A stretch of 34,215 nucleotides of DNA from Acidobacteriota bacterium. GTDB lineage: Bacteria; Acidobacteriota; UBA4820; DSQY01. Each line of letters starts with the position of its first letter. The stretch's first letter is position 1. Position numbers and translations under genes: made by a program. Where the stretch lies: positions 1-34,215 of the forward strand of contig JAKAKG010000163.1 in NCBI GenBank assembly GCA_021813555.1, written 5' to 3'. Positions 23,591-32,976 of this stretch are shown here, piece by piece. The notes under the pieces were generated by a model that made no database searches, was not told where the DNA came from, and saw only the letters and a program-made list of their open reading frames with translations.

Positions 23591-24291
23591 ACGGGCTCCC
23601 CCTCCTTTCCGAGGGCGATCCTGATGCGATCACCGGCCCCGGGGACGAAGTGCCAGCCCATTTCCCACGAGGCCCTGGTGAGGGGAAAGAGAATCACGTG
23701 GCCCAGCTTGGAGAAGGGAACCAGGACCAGCAGCAGTTCCGCGCTCAGCAGGTGGACGATGTAGACGAAGGTGAAGGGAAGCGGATTGGCCAGGGGATGG
23801 GCCACGCCGTACCCCGTCAGGAAGGCCGCCATGCACAGGGCCAGAAGGAACCAGTCCTGAAACGTGGACAGGAAGCGGGAGGCCCGGCTCGCCACGCGCA
23901 GGACGAAGAGGGCCAGGAGGGCGGCCATGGTGGCCAGCGTCAGGGCATCGGCGGCCCCGGGACCCAAGGAAGGCCAGGCCAGGCCCACGCCCTTCCGGAT
24001 CAGTTCGATGTGTCCGGCGAGGAAGAGAGGCACGAGCAGCATCCCGGCGTGGAACACGACCGACGCGGCGGTGTAGACCCATCGGGTACCGCGCAGGCCG
24101 TTGACGGGAATGATCCAGCCAAGGCTCCGCTTGAAGATGAACTTCAAGTTCACGGCCTGGTCCCCGGCACGCCTGTAGGCCCGCCCCAGCTCCACGAAGG
24201 TGAGCGCCACCTGCCGCGCCGCGCCCAGGAAGAACACCGAGAACGCCAGTAGCAGCAGCGGCCCCCGGCAGAAGGTCAAGAACGATTCCAT
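23587..24291 (-). CDS. HmcE/NarI-like cytochrome b membrane subunit
   Basis: This 234-residue protein has about five hydrophobic helices (first LLLLAFSVFFLGAARQVALT) and histidines in the helices (VVFHAGMLL, YIVHLLSAE), the pattern of the nitrate reductase gamma/DsrM group that binds b haems. It is the likely quinone-side partner of the HdrD-like subunit. The gap to the upstream HdrD-like gene is 12 bp, and its stop overlaps the next start as ATGA. Confidence 0.85.
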   Translation of the reverse strand: MESFLTFCRGPLLLLAFSVFFLGAARQVALTFVELGRAYRRAGDQAVNLKFIFKRSLGWIIPVNGLRGTRWVYTAASVVFHAGMLLVPLFLAGHIELIRKGVGLAWPSLGPGAADALTLATMAALLALFVLRVASRASRFLSTFQDWFLLALCMAAFLTGYGVAHPLANPLPFTFVYIVHLLSAELLLVLVPFSKLGHVILFPLTRASWEMGWHFVPGAGDRIRIALGKEGEPV

Positions 24292-24303
24292 GGCGTCATC
24301 CCC

Positions 24304-25755
24304 CTACAGCACGATGGCCTTGTAGATGAGGTCGTGGAGTCCCACCACCTCCACGTCCGCGAGCCCGTTGTCCTCGCATACTTCCCTGAGCTGCTTCTTG
24401 CAGTTGGCGCAGGGGGCCACCACGTAGTGCGCCCCCGTGGCCCGGATCTGGTCCGCTTTCACCTTTCCGGTCACCTTCGTGCGGTAAGACCGGATCTCGT
24501 CGATGGAGACCGTTCCGCCCCCGCCGCCGCAGCAGTAGTTCTTGGCGCCCTTGGGCTCCATGTCCACGTAGTTCTTGCAGAAGCTGCGCAGGATCTCCCG
24601 CGGCTGGTCAACGATCCAGCCCGTCCTGGCGATATTGCAGGGGTCGTGGTAGGTGACGCGCTCCTTGATGACGTCGGGGTTCAGCTTCAGCTTTCCCCTG
24701 CGGAGCATGTCCACCGTCACTTCCATGATGTTCATCACGGGCAGGGCGTCCTTGCCGCCGCCGAAGGTGGGCACGAAGAGCTTGGCGCTGCGCGAGGCGT
24801 GGCCGCACTCGCCGATGAGGATCTTCTTGCCCTTGAGGCGCATGGTCTCGCCGATCTCCTTCTGGATGATCCGCTCCGCGCACCAGTCGCTGTAAAAAAG
24901 GCCGTAGTTGATGCCGTCGAAGTAGCCCGTGCCGATGGTCCACCGGTCCGTCTCTCCGGCGGCGTGGAAGGTCACCGCGATGCCCTTGAGGGTCTCCGCC
25001 TCCAGCAGGTAGTCGCTCACGGCGGGGAAAAACACGAACTCGCGGCCTTCCTGATCTATGGGGAAGGAGACGTCGATGCCCTTCTCGTCCTTGATGTCGT
25101 CCTGGAGGAACTCGAGGGTGTCGAGGAGGGCCGGGACGGGGATGGCGGAGGTGTTGCCGCTCTTGCCTTCAAGCTGTTCGCGGGTGGCCACGACCAGCGC
25201 TTTGGGGGTGATGTCCATCTCGGCGAGGATGTAGCGGCTCAAGTGGGTTATGAGGCCGTGGTCCATACCCATGGGGCATTCGAAGGAGCACCGGCGGCAG
25301 CCCGTGCAGTGGTAGACCGACTCGGCCAGCTCGCGGATGCGCTCCTCCGTCAGGTAGACGGTCCCCGTGAGCTTGCTCTGGAGCACGCCGCGGAAGGTGA
25401 AATGGCGCCGGTAGATTTCCAGGAGCAAGTTGGTCCTGTAGCAGGGGATGTCCTTGGGATCCTTGGTGGCCAGGTAGATCTGGCAGGAGGTGGCGCAGTT
25501 CGCGCACTTGGCTCCGACCCTGGCGTACGTGTCCACGAGCTGGGCGTAGTTGCTGTGCTGGAGCACCGCGGCGAAGATCTCCAGGAAGCGCCGCACCTTG
25601 TCGCCGGGGTAGAGGCGTTCCATGTAGTAGCTAAGCCCCATGATCTGGTGCGGCAGAAGTTTCGCTCCGCTCCCCTGCTTCCCGGGCGGTGCCGCTCCCT
25701 GCGGGGCTCCCTTGCCCTTGGTGACTTCTTGGACGTGTGGCTGTTCCGGAACCAT
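24304..25755 (-). CDS. HmcF/HdrD-like iron-sulfur subunit
   Basis: This 483-residue protein has ferredoxin-type cysteines near residues 84-91 (KCANCATSC) with Cys105, and a second set CTGCRRCSFECP. CCG-domain landmarks follow: GECGHASRSA, HDPCNIAR, NYCCGGGGG and CANCKK. It is the cytoplasmic Fe-S subunit of an Hmc-type complex. The first set is not the standard CxxCxxCxxxC, so one cluster may have unusual ligands. The N-terminal 30 residues are low-complexity. The ATG at 25755 follows GGGGGAG. It resembles the TmcB-like protein at 6028-7635 but is shorter. Confidence 0.88.
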   Translation of the reverse strand: MVPEQPHVQEVTKGKGAPQGAAPPGKQGSGAKLLPHQIMGLSYYMERLYPGDKVRRFLEIFAAVLQHSNYAQLVDTYARVGAKCANCATSCQIYLATKDPKDIPCYRTNLLLEIYRRHFTFRGVLQSKLTGTVYLTEERIRELAESVYHCTGCRRCSFECPMGMDHGLITHLSRYILAEMDITPKALVVATREQLEGKSGNTSAIPVPALLDTLEFLQDDIKDEKGIDVSFPIDQEGREFVFFPAVSDYLLEAETLKGIAVTFHAAGETDRWTIGTGYFDGINYGLFYSDWCAERIIQKEIGETMRLKGKKILIGECGHASRSAKLFVPTFGGGKDALPVMNIMEVTVDMLRRGKLKLNPDVIKERVTYHDPCNIARTGWIVDQPREILRSFCKNYVDMEPKGAKNYCCGGGGGTVSIDEIRSYRTKVTGKVKADQIRATGAHYVVAPCANCKKQLREVCEDNGLADVEVVGLHDLIYKAIVL

Positions 25756-25765
25756 GGCTCCCCCT

Positions 25766-26242
25766 TTATGGGTTCTTCGAACCTGGCGGATCCCCTTGAG
25801 GCTCCCCGTCCCCCTCGCGGGAGGAGAGCCCGAACCGCTGAAAGTAGCTACAGTCTTCGCACTGCGAGTAGCGGCGGGCCGTGAGCGGGAGGAGTCCGTG
25901 CAGCTCCCAGCAGTTCCTGGTTCCCGACCGCCGTACGAGACACGTGGCGCAGACCTCCTGCGAGAAGCTCCCGAACCGGGCCGCGATCTGGCCGTGGAAC
26001 TCCCAACAATTGGGCCTTACGTTTTCCTTGTCGTCCAGGACGGCCGTGTCCATCCCGTTCTCCGCCATGAAGGCCCTCAGGTCACGGGCGCGGATGCGGT
26101 ACTGGCCGCCGGCGGTCCGCTGGGCCGCGAGGCGGCCCGCGCGAATCCAGTTCTGGATCGTTTCCGACGTCACATAGCAGAACCGCGCCGCCTCACCGGT
26201 GGAAAAGGCTCGCAGGTTGAGGTGTTTCGGCTCCTCGCCCAT
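25766..26242 (-). CDS. HTH (excisionase/MerR-type) protein with two Cys modules, probable Hmc operon regulator
   Basis: This 158-residue protein starts with a winged-helix excisionase/MerR-type DNA-binding domain (FSTGEAARFCYVTSETIQNW, AQRTAGGQYRIRARDLRAFM). The rest holds an internal repeat: NCWEFHG ... CATC (Cys79, 98, 101) and NCWELHG ... CEDC (Cys111, 128, 131). Each module could bind metal or an Fe-S cluster, so the protein may sense redox state. It is the first gene after the sigma-54 promoter and ends 10 bp before the HdrD-like gene. A weak AGGG lies upstream of its ATG. Confidence 0.78.
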   Translation of the reverse strand: MGEEPKHLNLRAFSTGEAARFCYVTSETIQNWIRAGRLAAQRTAGGQYRIRARDLRAFMAENGMDTAVLDDKENVRPNCWEFHGQIAARFGSFSQEVCATCLVRRSGTRNCWELHGLLPLTARRYSQCEDCSYFQRFGLSSREGDGEPQGDPPGSKNP

Positions 26243-26301
26243 CGTTTAGTCCCTTTTGGGCAACCTGGCCCGTTGCGCCCTTTTTGCCCCCACCCCGACC
26301 A

Positions 26302-26317
26302 AGCATCCCCCGTGCCA
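26302..26317 (-). promoter_or_regulatory. Sigma-54 (-24/-12) promoter of the Hmc-like operon
   Basis: On the minus strand TGGCACG (26317-26311), four bases, then ATGCT (26306-26302) match the consensus TGGCACG-N4-TTGC(A/T), with the invariant GG and GC in place and one mismatch in the -12 box. It lies about 60 bp before the HTH gene. The sigma-54 activator gene diverges from the other side of the same 276-bp gap, where enhancer sites would lie. Confidence 0.65.
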
Positions 26318-26483
26318 AGCCCGCGCACAGGGACGGGCGCGGGACCGGGCCGGCAGCACCGCTTCGTATCATATTGATAACGCTATTTATAAGGCGTCAT
26401 GATCACGCGCACGGGCGGCCGGCGTGACGGAGGGTGGGGACGGGGAAGCCTGGTGCAGGAGCCGACAGTGTAGCGCACACCTG

Positions 26484-26512
26484 TTGCATCATGCGTCGCA
26501 TCGCGCTACACT
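26484..26512 (+). promoter_or_regulatory. Sigma-70-type promoter close to the activator start codon
   Basis: TTGCAT (26484-26489), a 17-bp spacer and TACACT (26507-26512) precede the ATG at 26519 by only 6 bp. Transcription should begin at about the start codon, and no Shine-Dalgarno is present, so the mRNA is probably leaderless. Confidence 0.5.
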
Positions 26513-26518
26513 TGGCCC

Positions 26519-27853
26519 ATGAAGACGCCCCTGGACCCCCGCTATTTTCCCCTCGTGCTCGATGTGGTAGACCAAGGCGTGTTTACGGTGGACCGGGAGG
26601 GACACATCACCTCCTTCAACCGGGCCGCCGAGACGATCACCGGCTACGCGGCCAAGGACGTCATCGGGAGGGAGTGCTCCGCGGTCTTCCAGACGGACAT
26701 CTGCAAGAAGGACTGCCTGCTGCGCCGGAGCATCGCCTCGCGGGAGCACCTGCGCCAGCGCGAGGTGCGGATTCACACCAAGGACGGGAGGCTCATCCCC
26801 ATCTCCATCAGCACGGCGCCGCTGGAGCTGCCCTCGGGCGGGATCATGGGAGGCGTGGAGGCCTTCAAGGACCTCTCCCCCATCCTCGCTCTCAGGCGCA
26901 AGCTCGACGACCAGCACCAGTTCGAGGACATCGTGAGCCGGAACCCGGCCATGCACCGCATCTTCCACATTCTGCCCGCGGTCTCCGAGAGCACGAGCAC
27001 CATCCTCGTCTGCGGCGCGAGCGGTACGGGCAAGGAATTGGTGGCCAAGGCCATCCACAACCACGGGCCCCGGCGGCGCCGTCCCTTCGTGGCGGTGAAC
27101 TGCGCCGCCCTTCCCGAGACGCTCCTGGAATCGGAACTCTTCGGCTATCGCAAGGGCGCCTTCACGGACGCCAAGAGGGACCGCGCGGGGCGCATCGCCC
27201 AGGCGGAGGGCGGCACCTTGTTCCTGGACGAGGTGGGCGATTTGCCCAAGCCCCTCCAGGTGAAGCTCCTGCGGTTCCTCCAGGAGAAAACCTACGAACC
27301 CCTGGGGTCCAACCTGCTCATGAAGGCCGACGTGCGCGTCATCACGGCCACCCACAGGGACCTGGAAGCCATGGTGGCCGAAGGCACCTTCCGCAAGGAC
27401 CTCTACTTCAGGCTCAACGTCCTCCAGATCTGCCTTCCGCCCCTGAGCGAGCGGCCCGAGGACATTCCCCTGCTCACCCGGCACTTCGTCCAGCGCTTCC
27501 AGGAGGCCACGGGCAAGCCTATCCAGGGCGTCACGCCCGAGGCCATGGCGGCGCTCATGGGCTACACCTTCCCGGGCAACATCCGGGAGCTGGAGAACCT
27601 CATCGAGCGGGCCTTCATCTTGTGCACCGAGGATGAAATCCAGATCGAGTGCCTGCCCTCCAACGTGGCCGACTGCGCGGCGCGTACGCCGCACCCCTCC
27701 GGCACCTCCGCCTTGGGGCTGGACCGCCTCGAGGACGAGGCCATCCGCGCCGCCCTTGCCCGCCACGGCGGCAACAAGAGCCACGCCGCCAAGGAGCTCG
27801 GCATCCACCGGACCACCCTGCTGCGGAAAATGCGCCGCTGGGGGCTGAGGTAG
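26519..27853 (+). CDS. Sigma-54-dependent activator: PAS, AAA+, Fis-type HTH
   Basis: This 444-residue protein has three parts. The first is an N-terminal PAS domain with Cys53, Cys62 and Cys66 (REC ... DICKKDC), a likely redox or metal site. The second is an AAA+ domain with Walker A GASGTGKE (166-173), Walker B GTLFLDE and the sigma-54-contacting loop, which reads GAFTDA (213-218) instead of GAFTGA. The third is a Fis-type HTH at the end ([20 protein letters not shown]). It should activate the sigma-54 promoter at 26302-26317. There is no receiver domain, so it senses directly through PAS. The GAFTDA variant occurs in other activators and need not abolish function. Confidence 0.92.
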   Translation: MKTPLDPRYFPLVLDVVDQGVFTVDREGHITSFNRAAETITGYAAKDVIGRECSAVFQTDICKKDCLLRRSIASREHLRQREVRIHTKDGRLIPISISTAPLELPSGGIMGGVEAFKDLSPILALRRKLDDQHQFEDIVSRNPAMHRIFHILPAVSESTSTILVCGASGTGKELVAKAIHNHGPRRRRPFVAVNCAALPETLLESELFGYRKGAFTDAKRDRAGRIAQAEGGTLFLDEVGDLPKPLQVKLLRFLQEKTYEPLGSNLLMKADVRVITATHRDLEAMVAEGTFRKDLYFRLNVLQICLPPLSERPEDIPLLTRHFVQRFQEATGKPIQGVTPEAMAALMGYTFPGNIRELENLIERAFILCTEDEIQIECLPSNVADCAARTPHPSGTSALGLDRLEDEAIRAALARHGGNKSHAAKELGIHRTTLLRKMRRWGLR

Positions 27854-27875
27854 CGGTCTATCGCTTGTTCAAGCC

Positions 27876-28229
27876 TTAGAAATTCATGACCTTGTCGGCC
27901 TGCACGACGATCGCGGCCAGCTGCGGCATGGTGCTCATCTCCACGCCCTCGATGAGATCCAGCTCCATGATGCCCCGGGCCTGGACGCAGGAGCTGCACG
28001 CGGAGACCTTGGCGCCTTTCGCGATGAGTGACTTGAGCATGCGCTCGATGTTGTAGTAGCCCTGCGGGGTCATCTGGCCCGGCATGGCGCAGAAGACGGC
28101 GTCGGCCATGAGGAATAGAGTTAGGCCGGGCTTGGCCTCGTCCGCCTGAAGGGCCATGGCCAGCCGAAGGGCGTTGAAGGTGGTCTCGTTGCCGTACGGC
28201 GCCCCGTTCAGGATCATCAGGATGTTCAT
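27876..28229 (-). CDS. DsrE/DsrF-like sulfur-relay family protein
   Basis: This 117-residue protein of the DsrE-like fold starts MNILMILNGAPYGNETTFNA, and contains ALQADEAKPGLTLFLMADAV, Cys47, and Cys78/Cys81 in SACSSC. DsrE-type proteins pass sulfur atoms on cysteines. The exact partner is unknown, and no DsrF, DsrH or TusA gene is adjacent. The ORF extends to 28289, but the ATG at 28229 is preceded by GGAGGGGG. It is convergent with the sigma-54 activator, with 22 bp between the stops. The 228-bp gap upstream holds the divergent promoter region. Confidence 0.82.
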   Translation of the reverse strand: MNILMILNGAPYGNETTFNALRLAMALQADEAKPGLTLFLMADAVFCAMPGQMTPQGYYNIERMLKSLIAKGAKVSACSSCVQARGIMELDLIEGVEMSTMPQLAAIVVQADKVMNF

Positions 28230-28457
28230 GAACCCCCTCCTCTCGTACCGGAACCCGCCCGCCCAACCGGCGGCGCTCCGGGAGCCCAAGTTTACTCGCT
28301 CCGGGCGCCCTTGGAAACTTGGGCCGGACTTGCTGGCCCGGGGCGTCTCGGCGGCTCGGTCCGGCCCACGAAATGCCTGAAGCGCGGGCCTTGTTATTCT
28401 TAAAGATGCGGGGAAAGGGATGCGAGTGCCGTATCATAGGGTGTAAGGAGATTTCGT

Positions 28458-29492
28458 ATGCAGGCAGGCATGGTCGGACTCGGACGCATGGGCGGAGACA
28501 TGGTTCGGCGGTGGATGAAAGGCGGCCACGAATGCGTCGTGTACGACGTGAACGCGGGCGCCGTGGCGGCCCTTGAGCGTGAGGGCGCCTCGGGAGCACA
28601 CACGGTGGAAGCCTTCGTCGCCAAGCTCTCCAAACCGAGGGTGGTCTGGCTCATGGTGCCCGCGGCCCTGGTGGATGCCGTGCTGGGCACGCTGGCGCCC
28701 CTGCTGGAGGCGGGCGACGTGGTCATCGACGGAGGAAACTCCCACTACCACGACGACATCCGCCGCTCGCGCGAGCTGGGCGCGCGACACATTCACTACC
28801 TGGACGTGGGCACCAGCGGCGGCGTCTGGGGCGCCGAGCGAGGGTACTGTCTCATGATCGGGGGCGACCGGGGCGCCGTCCGGGCCCTCGACCCCCTGTT
28901 CGCAACCCTCGCCCCCGGCATCGGCGCCGCGCCCCCCACGCCGGGACAGGCGGGAACCGGCGGAACGGCCCAGCAGGGCTACCTGCACTGCGGGCCCAGC
29001 GGGGCGGGCCATTTCGTCAAGATGGTCCACAACGGCATCGAGTACGGCCTCATGGCCGCCTACGCGGAGGGCCTGAACATCCTCCGCCACGCGGGCGCGG
29101 GCAGCGCGCCTGCGGCCGCGGACGCCGAGACCACCCCCCTGCGCCATCCCGAGTTCTATCGCTACGACCTGAACCTGGCGGACGTCACGGAGGTCTGGCG
29201 ACGGGGCAGCGTGATCGCCTCCTGGCTCCTGGACCTGGCCGCCTCCGCCCTGGCCAGCGACCCCGAGCTGTCGGGCTTCACGGGCCGGGTGTCGGACTCG
29301 GGCGAGGGCAGGTGGACGATCATGGCGGCCATCGACGAGTCGGTTCCCGCCCCCGTCCTCACGGCGGCCCTTTTCGAGCGCTTCAGCTCGCGGGGCGAGG
29401 ACGTGTTCGCCGGCAAGGTCCTCTCTGCCCTGCGCCACGAGTTCGGCGGCCACGACGAGAAGGCGCCGGGCCGGGAAGGAGGCGGGCGATGA
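28458..29492 (+). CDS. gnd: 6-phosphogluconate dehydrogenase, short GndA type
   Basis: This 344-residue protein has the NAD(P) motif [19 protein letters not shown]. The conserved [13 protein letters not shown], the signature [15 protein letters not shown] and the substrate segment [15 protein letters not shown] also mark 6-phosphogluconate dehydrogenase. The length matches the short bacterial form, not the 470-residue form. A Gly/Ala-rich insertion near residues 155-170 and at 213-228 is unusual and may be a loop. It oxidises and decarboxylates 6-phosphogluconate to ribulose 5-phosphate. AAGGAG precedes the ATG. Its stop overlaps the isomerase start as ATGA, so the two sugar-phosphate enzymes are co-translated. 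Confidence 0.9.
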   Translation: MQAGMVGLGRMGGDMVRRWMKGGHECVVYDVNAGAVAALEREGASGAHTVEAFVAKLSKPRVVWLMVPAALVDAVLGTLAPLLEAGDVVIDGGNSHYHDDIRRSRELGARHIHYLDVGTSGGVWGAERGYCLMIGGDRGAVRALDPLFATLAPGIGAAPPTPGQAGTGGTAQQGYLHCGPSGAGHFVKMVHNGIEYGLMAAYAEGLNILRHAGAGSAPAAADAETTPLRHPEFYRYDLNLADVTEVWRRGSVIASWLLDLAASALASDPELSGFTGRVSDSGEGRWTIMAAIDESVPAPVLTAALFERFSSRGEDVFAGKVLSALRHEFGGHDEKAPGREGGGR

Positions 29493-31138
29493 GCTCGGGT
29501 GGCGGCGCGGCGGCTCCCCTCACGAATACGCCCGCATGGCGCGCCCTTGAGGCGCACGCCGACACCATCCGGAACCTCCACCTGCGCCAGCTCTTCGCCG
29601 GAGATCCGGGGCGCGGCGAGCGCTTGGCGGCGGAGGCCGCGGGCCTCTATCTGGACTACTCCAAGAACCGGATCACCGATGAGACCCTCACGCTCCTCCT
29701 GCGATTGGCGGAGGAGGCGGGACTGCGCGCCCGCATGGACGCCATGTTCCGCGGCGATAAGATCAACGTCACGGAGCAGCGGCCCGTCCTGCACGTGGCC
29801 CTGCGCGCGCCCATGGGCGAATCCATCCTCGTGGACGGGCAGAACGTGGTGCCCCAGGTCCATTCCGTCCTTCGCAAGATGGAGGACTTCTGCCTGCGCG
29901 TGCGCGACGGCGCGTGGAAAGGCCACACGGGGAAACCGATCCTCAACGTCGTCAACATCGGCATCGGCGGCTCCGACCTGGGGCCCGTCATGGCCTACGA
30001 AGCCCTCCGCCACTACAGCCGGCGCGACATGACCTTCCGGTTCGTCTCCAACATCGACGGCACGGATTTCACGGAGGCCACCCGCGGCCTGCGCGCGGAG
30101 GAGACCCTCTTCATCATCTCATCCAAGACCTTCACCACCCTGGAGACCATGACCAACGCGCGCACGGCCCGCGACTGGTGCCTGGGCGCCCTGAGAGACG
30201 AATCGGCCGTGGCCAGGCATTTCGTCGCCGTCTCCACCAACGCCGGCGAGGTGGCCAAGTTCGGCATCGACACGGCCAACATGTTCGAGTTCTGGGACTG
30301 GGTCGGAGGCCGCTACTCCATGGACTCGGCCATCGGCCTGTCCACCATGCTCGCCGTGGGGCCCGCCCATTTCAGGGCCATGCTGGCGGGCTTCCACGCC
30401 ATGGACGAGCACTTCCGCACCGCCCCCTTCGAGCGCAACCTTCCCGTGCTCATGGGCCTGCTAGCCCTGTGGTACAATAACTTCCTCGGCGCCCAGACCG
30501 TGGCGGTCCTTCCCTACGACCAGTACCTGAAGCGCTTCCCGGCCTACCTCCAGCAGCTGGCCATGGAAAGCAACGGCAAGGGAACCGCCCTGAGCGGCGA
30601 GCCTGTGAACTACCAGACGGGCCCCGTCTACTGGGGCGAGCCCGGCACCAACGGCCAGCACTCCTTCTACCAGCTCCTCCACCAAGGCACCAAGCTCATC
30701 CCCTGCGACTTCATCGGCTTCTGCGAGCCGCTCAACCCACTGGGGCGCCACCACGACCTGCTCACGGCGAACCTCTTCGCCCAGACCGAAGCCCTCGCCT
30801 TCGGCAAGACCGCCGACGAGGTGAGGGCCGAGGGGGTGCCCGAACGGCTGGTGCCGCACCGCACCTTCCCGGGCAACCGGCCCTCCAATACGATACTCGC
30901 CCAGCGCCTCACGCCCGAGATCCTGGGCAGCCTCGTGGCGCTCTACGAACACAGCGTGTTCACGCAGGGAGCCCTCTGGGCCATCGACTCCTTCGACCAG
31001 TGGGGCGTCCAGCTCGGCAAGGTCCTGGCCGAGCGCATCATCCCGCAGCTGGAGGGCCAGGCATCCCCCGGCCCTTCCCACGACAGCTCCACCAGCGCCC
31101 TCATCCGCCGCTACCGCGCAAGGAGCAAGGGCGGGTAG
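29489..31138 (+). CDS. pgi: Glucose-6-phosphate isomerase
   Basis: This 549-residue enzyme, the length of E. coli Pgi, interconverts glucose 6-phosphate and fructose 6-phosphate. Landmarks are [70 protein letters not shown] and [13 protein letters not shown]. The ORF opens earlier (29312), but the ATG at 29489 overlaps the stop of the upstream dehydrogenase gene and follows GGAGG, so it is the likely start. It links glycolysis with the oxidative pentose phosphate enzyme beside it. Confidence 0.95.
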   Translation: MSSGGGAAAPLTNTPAWRALEAHADTIRNLHLRQLFAGDPGRGERLAAEAAGLYLDYSKNRITDETLTLLLRLAEEAGLRARMDAMFRGDKINVTEQRPVLHVALRAPMGESILVDGQNVVPQVHSVLRKMEDFCLRVRDGAWKGHTGKPILNVVNIGIGGSDLGPVMAYEALRHYSRRDMTFRFVSNIDGTDFTEATRGLRAEETLFIISSKTFTTLETMTNARTARDWCLGALRDESAVARHFVAVSTNAGEVAKFGIDTANMFEFWDWVGGRYSMDSAIGLSTMLAVGPAHFRAMLAGFHAMDEHFRTAPFERNLPVLMGLLALWYNNFLGAQTVAVLPYDQYLKRFPAYLQQLAMESNGKGTALSGEPVNYQTGPVYWGEPGTNGQHSFYQLLHQGTKLIPCDFIGFCEPLNPLGRHHDLLTANLFAQTEALAFGKTADEVRAEGVPERLVPHRTFPGNRPSNTILAQRLTPEILGSLVALYEHSVFTQGALWAIDSFDQWGVQLGKVLAERIIPQLEGQASPGPSHDSSTSALIRRYRARSKGG

Positions 31139-31598
31139 CAGGGCGGAAGGGACGAGATGAGGGGACTGAGGGGATGACGAAATGGTGACGGCGGATTGCG
31201 CGGCAAACCATGGGCGGCGGCCGGCCACCCCTGTGATGATATGTTAGATGTGACCCCGTCTCCCCACGCTGGGAAGGCACCCCCCGTCGCCCCACGTCAC
31301 GGAGTCATTTTAACACGCTGGGAAGGCACCCCCGGCGCGCCTGTTGCCACGAGCCCTTGCGTGGCCCGTCTTTAGAGGCCCACGCCGCCGCTTGGCCGGG
31401 TGAAGAAGACCACCCCCAGGGCAACCCCAGGGGGGAGGCTTGGGGCGAGGGTTTATACCAACACGCCAACACTAAAGACCCCTTTTCTCAGTCACCGTCC
31501 TCGAAACAAACCCGCACAAAACCTGCACCTCCCCTAGCGACGAAGAAGCCACCCAGGCAACCCCTGCGCGTAACTCATTGGTAATTAAGGGGAAAAGA
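31139..31598. other. Intergenic stretch between pgi and tRNA-Arg
   Basis: No gene is supported here. It holds two 20-bp direct repeats (31265-31284, 31314-31333), a GC-rich inverted stretch around 31410-31440 that might end the tRNA transcript, and a more AT-rich part near 31480-31590 next to the tRNA gene. ORFs running through the tRNAs are translations of the tRNA themselves. No integrase or attachment-site repeat was found. Confidence 0.6.
31265..31333. repeat. 20-bp perfect direct repeat, 49 bp apart
   Basis: CACGCTGGGAAGGCACCCCC occurs at 31265-31284 and again at 31314-31333 in the region after pgi. The spacing is 49 bp. Neither copy has a visible gene or hairpin, so it could be a protein-binding pair or a local duplication. 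Confidence 0.75.
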
Positions 31599-31675
<77 letters not shown>

Positions 31676-31693
31676 CCAAGTGATCGGAAAAAT

Positions 31694-31770
31694 TGGGGTG
31701 AGCGACGGGGGTTGAACCCGCGACAACCGGAGCCACAGTCCGGAGCTCTGCCAACTGAGCTACGCTCACC
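31694..31770 (-). tRNA. tRNA-His(GTG)
   Basis: A 77-nt minus-strand tRNA with the extra 5' G(-1) opposite C73 that marks tRNA-His. Acceptor GTGAGCG/CGCTCAC, anticodon stem CCGGA/TCCGG with loop CTGTGGC (anticodon GTG), and an encoded CCA. Followed by tRNA-Arg 18 bp downstream. Confidence 0.93.
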
Positions 31771-31804
31771 ACCCGGGGATGCAGATTCCCGCATCCGCCG
31801 CATT

Positions 31805-31833
31805 ACCTTACACCTTGAGCGCATGAGGGTCAA
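31805..31833 (-). promoter_or_regulatory. Promoter of the tRNA-His/tRNA-Arg pair
   Basis: On the minus strand TTGACC (31833-31828) and TAAGGT (31810-31805) are 17 bp apart, about 35 bp upstream of the tRNA-His 5' end. Position and spacing fit a sigma-70-type promoter. Confidence 0.5.
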
Positions 31834-31956
31834 GAGACGGGGGGCCGCCCTCCGAGAAGGGTCGCGGGGATCGGGGCCTACCCGGCACGGGCCTACCCGA
31901 AGAGGGCTTCCAGGATAATGGCTGTTGTATGATGAGGATCTACGGAGGAGCAAGCC

Positions 31957-32301
31957 ATGGCCGACTGCCTCTTTTGCATGATCGCCGCCGGAAAGATCCC
32001 GAGCAAGAAAGTGTACGCCGACGACCGCTACTACGCGTTCGAGGACATCAATCCCCAAGCGCCCACCCACGTGCTCGTGATCCCCCGCGTGCATATCACC
32101 ACCCTGAACGACCTCACTCCCGCGGATGGGCCGCTCATGGGGGACATGCTTCTCCTGGCGGCGCGCATCGCCAAGGAGCGCGGCCTGGGGGAGCAGGGGT
32201 ACAGGCTCAACTTCAACTGTCTGGAGGACGGCGGCCAGACGGTTCCCCACGTGCACGTGCACGTCATGGGCGGCCGGCGGTTCTCCTGGCCTCCGGGCTA
32301 G
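31957..32301 (+). CDS. HIT family (Hint-like) nucleotide hydrolase
   Basis: This 114-residue protein has the full HIT motif HVHVHVMGG at the C-terminus, and the family start CLFCMIAAGKIPSKKVYADD with a CxxC metal pair. HIT proteins cleave AMP from aminoacyl- or lysyl-type adenylates or AMP-linked amines. GGAGGA precedes the ATG. The next gene starts 4 bp after its stop, which suggests co-translation. Confidence 0.92.
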   Translation: MADCLFCMIAAGKIPSKKVYADDRYYAFEDINPQAPTHVLVIPRVHITTLNDLTPADGPLMGDMLLLAARIAKERGLGEQGYRLNFNCLEDGGQTVPHVHVHVMGGRRFSWPPG

Positions 32302-32305
32302 GCGG

Positions 32306-32869
32306 ATGGCGACCGAACACGGCATCCTTCAGGCCCTTTGGGGAGAGGTCCGGCCCGCCGTGGAGGCACGGGTCGGAACCGACGTGAGGCGCTTCGTGGC
32401 GATCCTCAAGCGCCGCAAAACGGCGGACCTCCTGGCGCTCATGGCAGAGACGCTCGCGGGGCCCGGCGTGCAGGAAGCAGAAGCGTTGCGATCTCTCGCC
32501 AATCGCGCCTTGGGGCCCGACGCGAAGGGGCTCCCCACGGACGCTCCCTCGCTCCGCCGCATCATCTGGAGCGAGCTCAGAGAGCGCTCCGATCCTCGGT
32601 GGGCCAACTGCCGCCTTCTCCTGGACGATCCCCTCCCCGACCGGATCTGGCTCTTCAGGCACGGACGATGGGTCTTCTATCGCTGGCTCGCGGGCCGCTT
32701 CATCGGGGCTACGGCGGCGCAGGTGGAGGAGGAGGTGAACACGGGCAAGCTCTCGGCCGCCGAAGCCATGCTCATCCTTCGGGTGGGCGGGGCCGCCTGT
32801 CCTAATCCGAAACTCCTCCCCGGCTTCGCAGAACCCTCCCCGCCGGAAACCTCCGGATGGACGGATTAA
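32306..32869 (+). CDS. Hypothetical protein, 187 residues
   Basis: I do not recognise this protein. It starts 4 bp after the HIT gene with ATG, and its codon use (GC-rich third positions) favours this frame over the overlapping ones. The sequence is helical and basic, with a Trp/Arg-rich middle (DRIWLFRHGRWVFYRWLAGR) that might contact a nucleic acid or membrane surface. There are no signal peptide or clear motifs. Its place next to the HIT gene suggests a shared transcript only. Confidence 0.55.
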   Translation: MATEHGILQALWGEVRPAVEARVGTDVRRFVAILKRRKTADLLALMAETLAGPGVQEAEALRSLANRALGPDAKGLPTDAPSLRRIIWSELRERSDPRWANCRLLLDDPLPDRIWLFRHGRWVFYRWLAGRFIGATAAQVEEEVNTGKLSAAEAMLILRVGGAACPNPKLLPGFAEPSPPETSGWTD

Positions 32870-32976
32870 TCCTTCCCATGCTAGACTTTAGCTTCGGCTA
32901 GACGGGGCTGGAGGGGCCGCGCGCGGCGAAATAAGGCCCTCCGGCGGCGCGTTGGATTCTCTTGCGGGCAGGTGAT

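Noticed and set aside
26519-27853. GAFTDA loop as evidence that the sigma-54 activator is defective
   Set aside because: Activators with this variant exist, and all other AAA+ motifs are intact, so loss of function is not supported.
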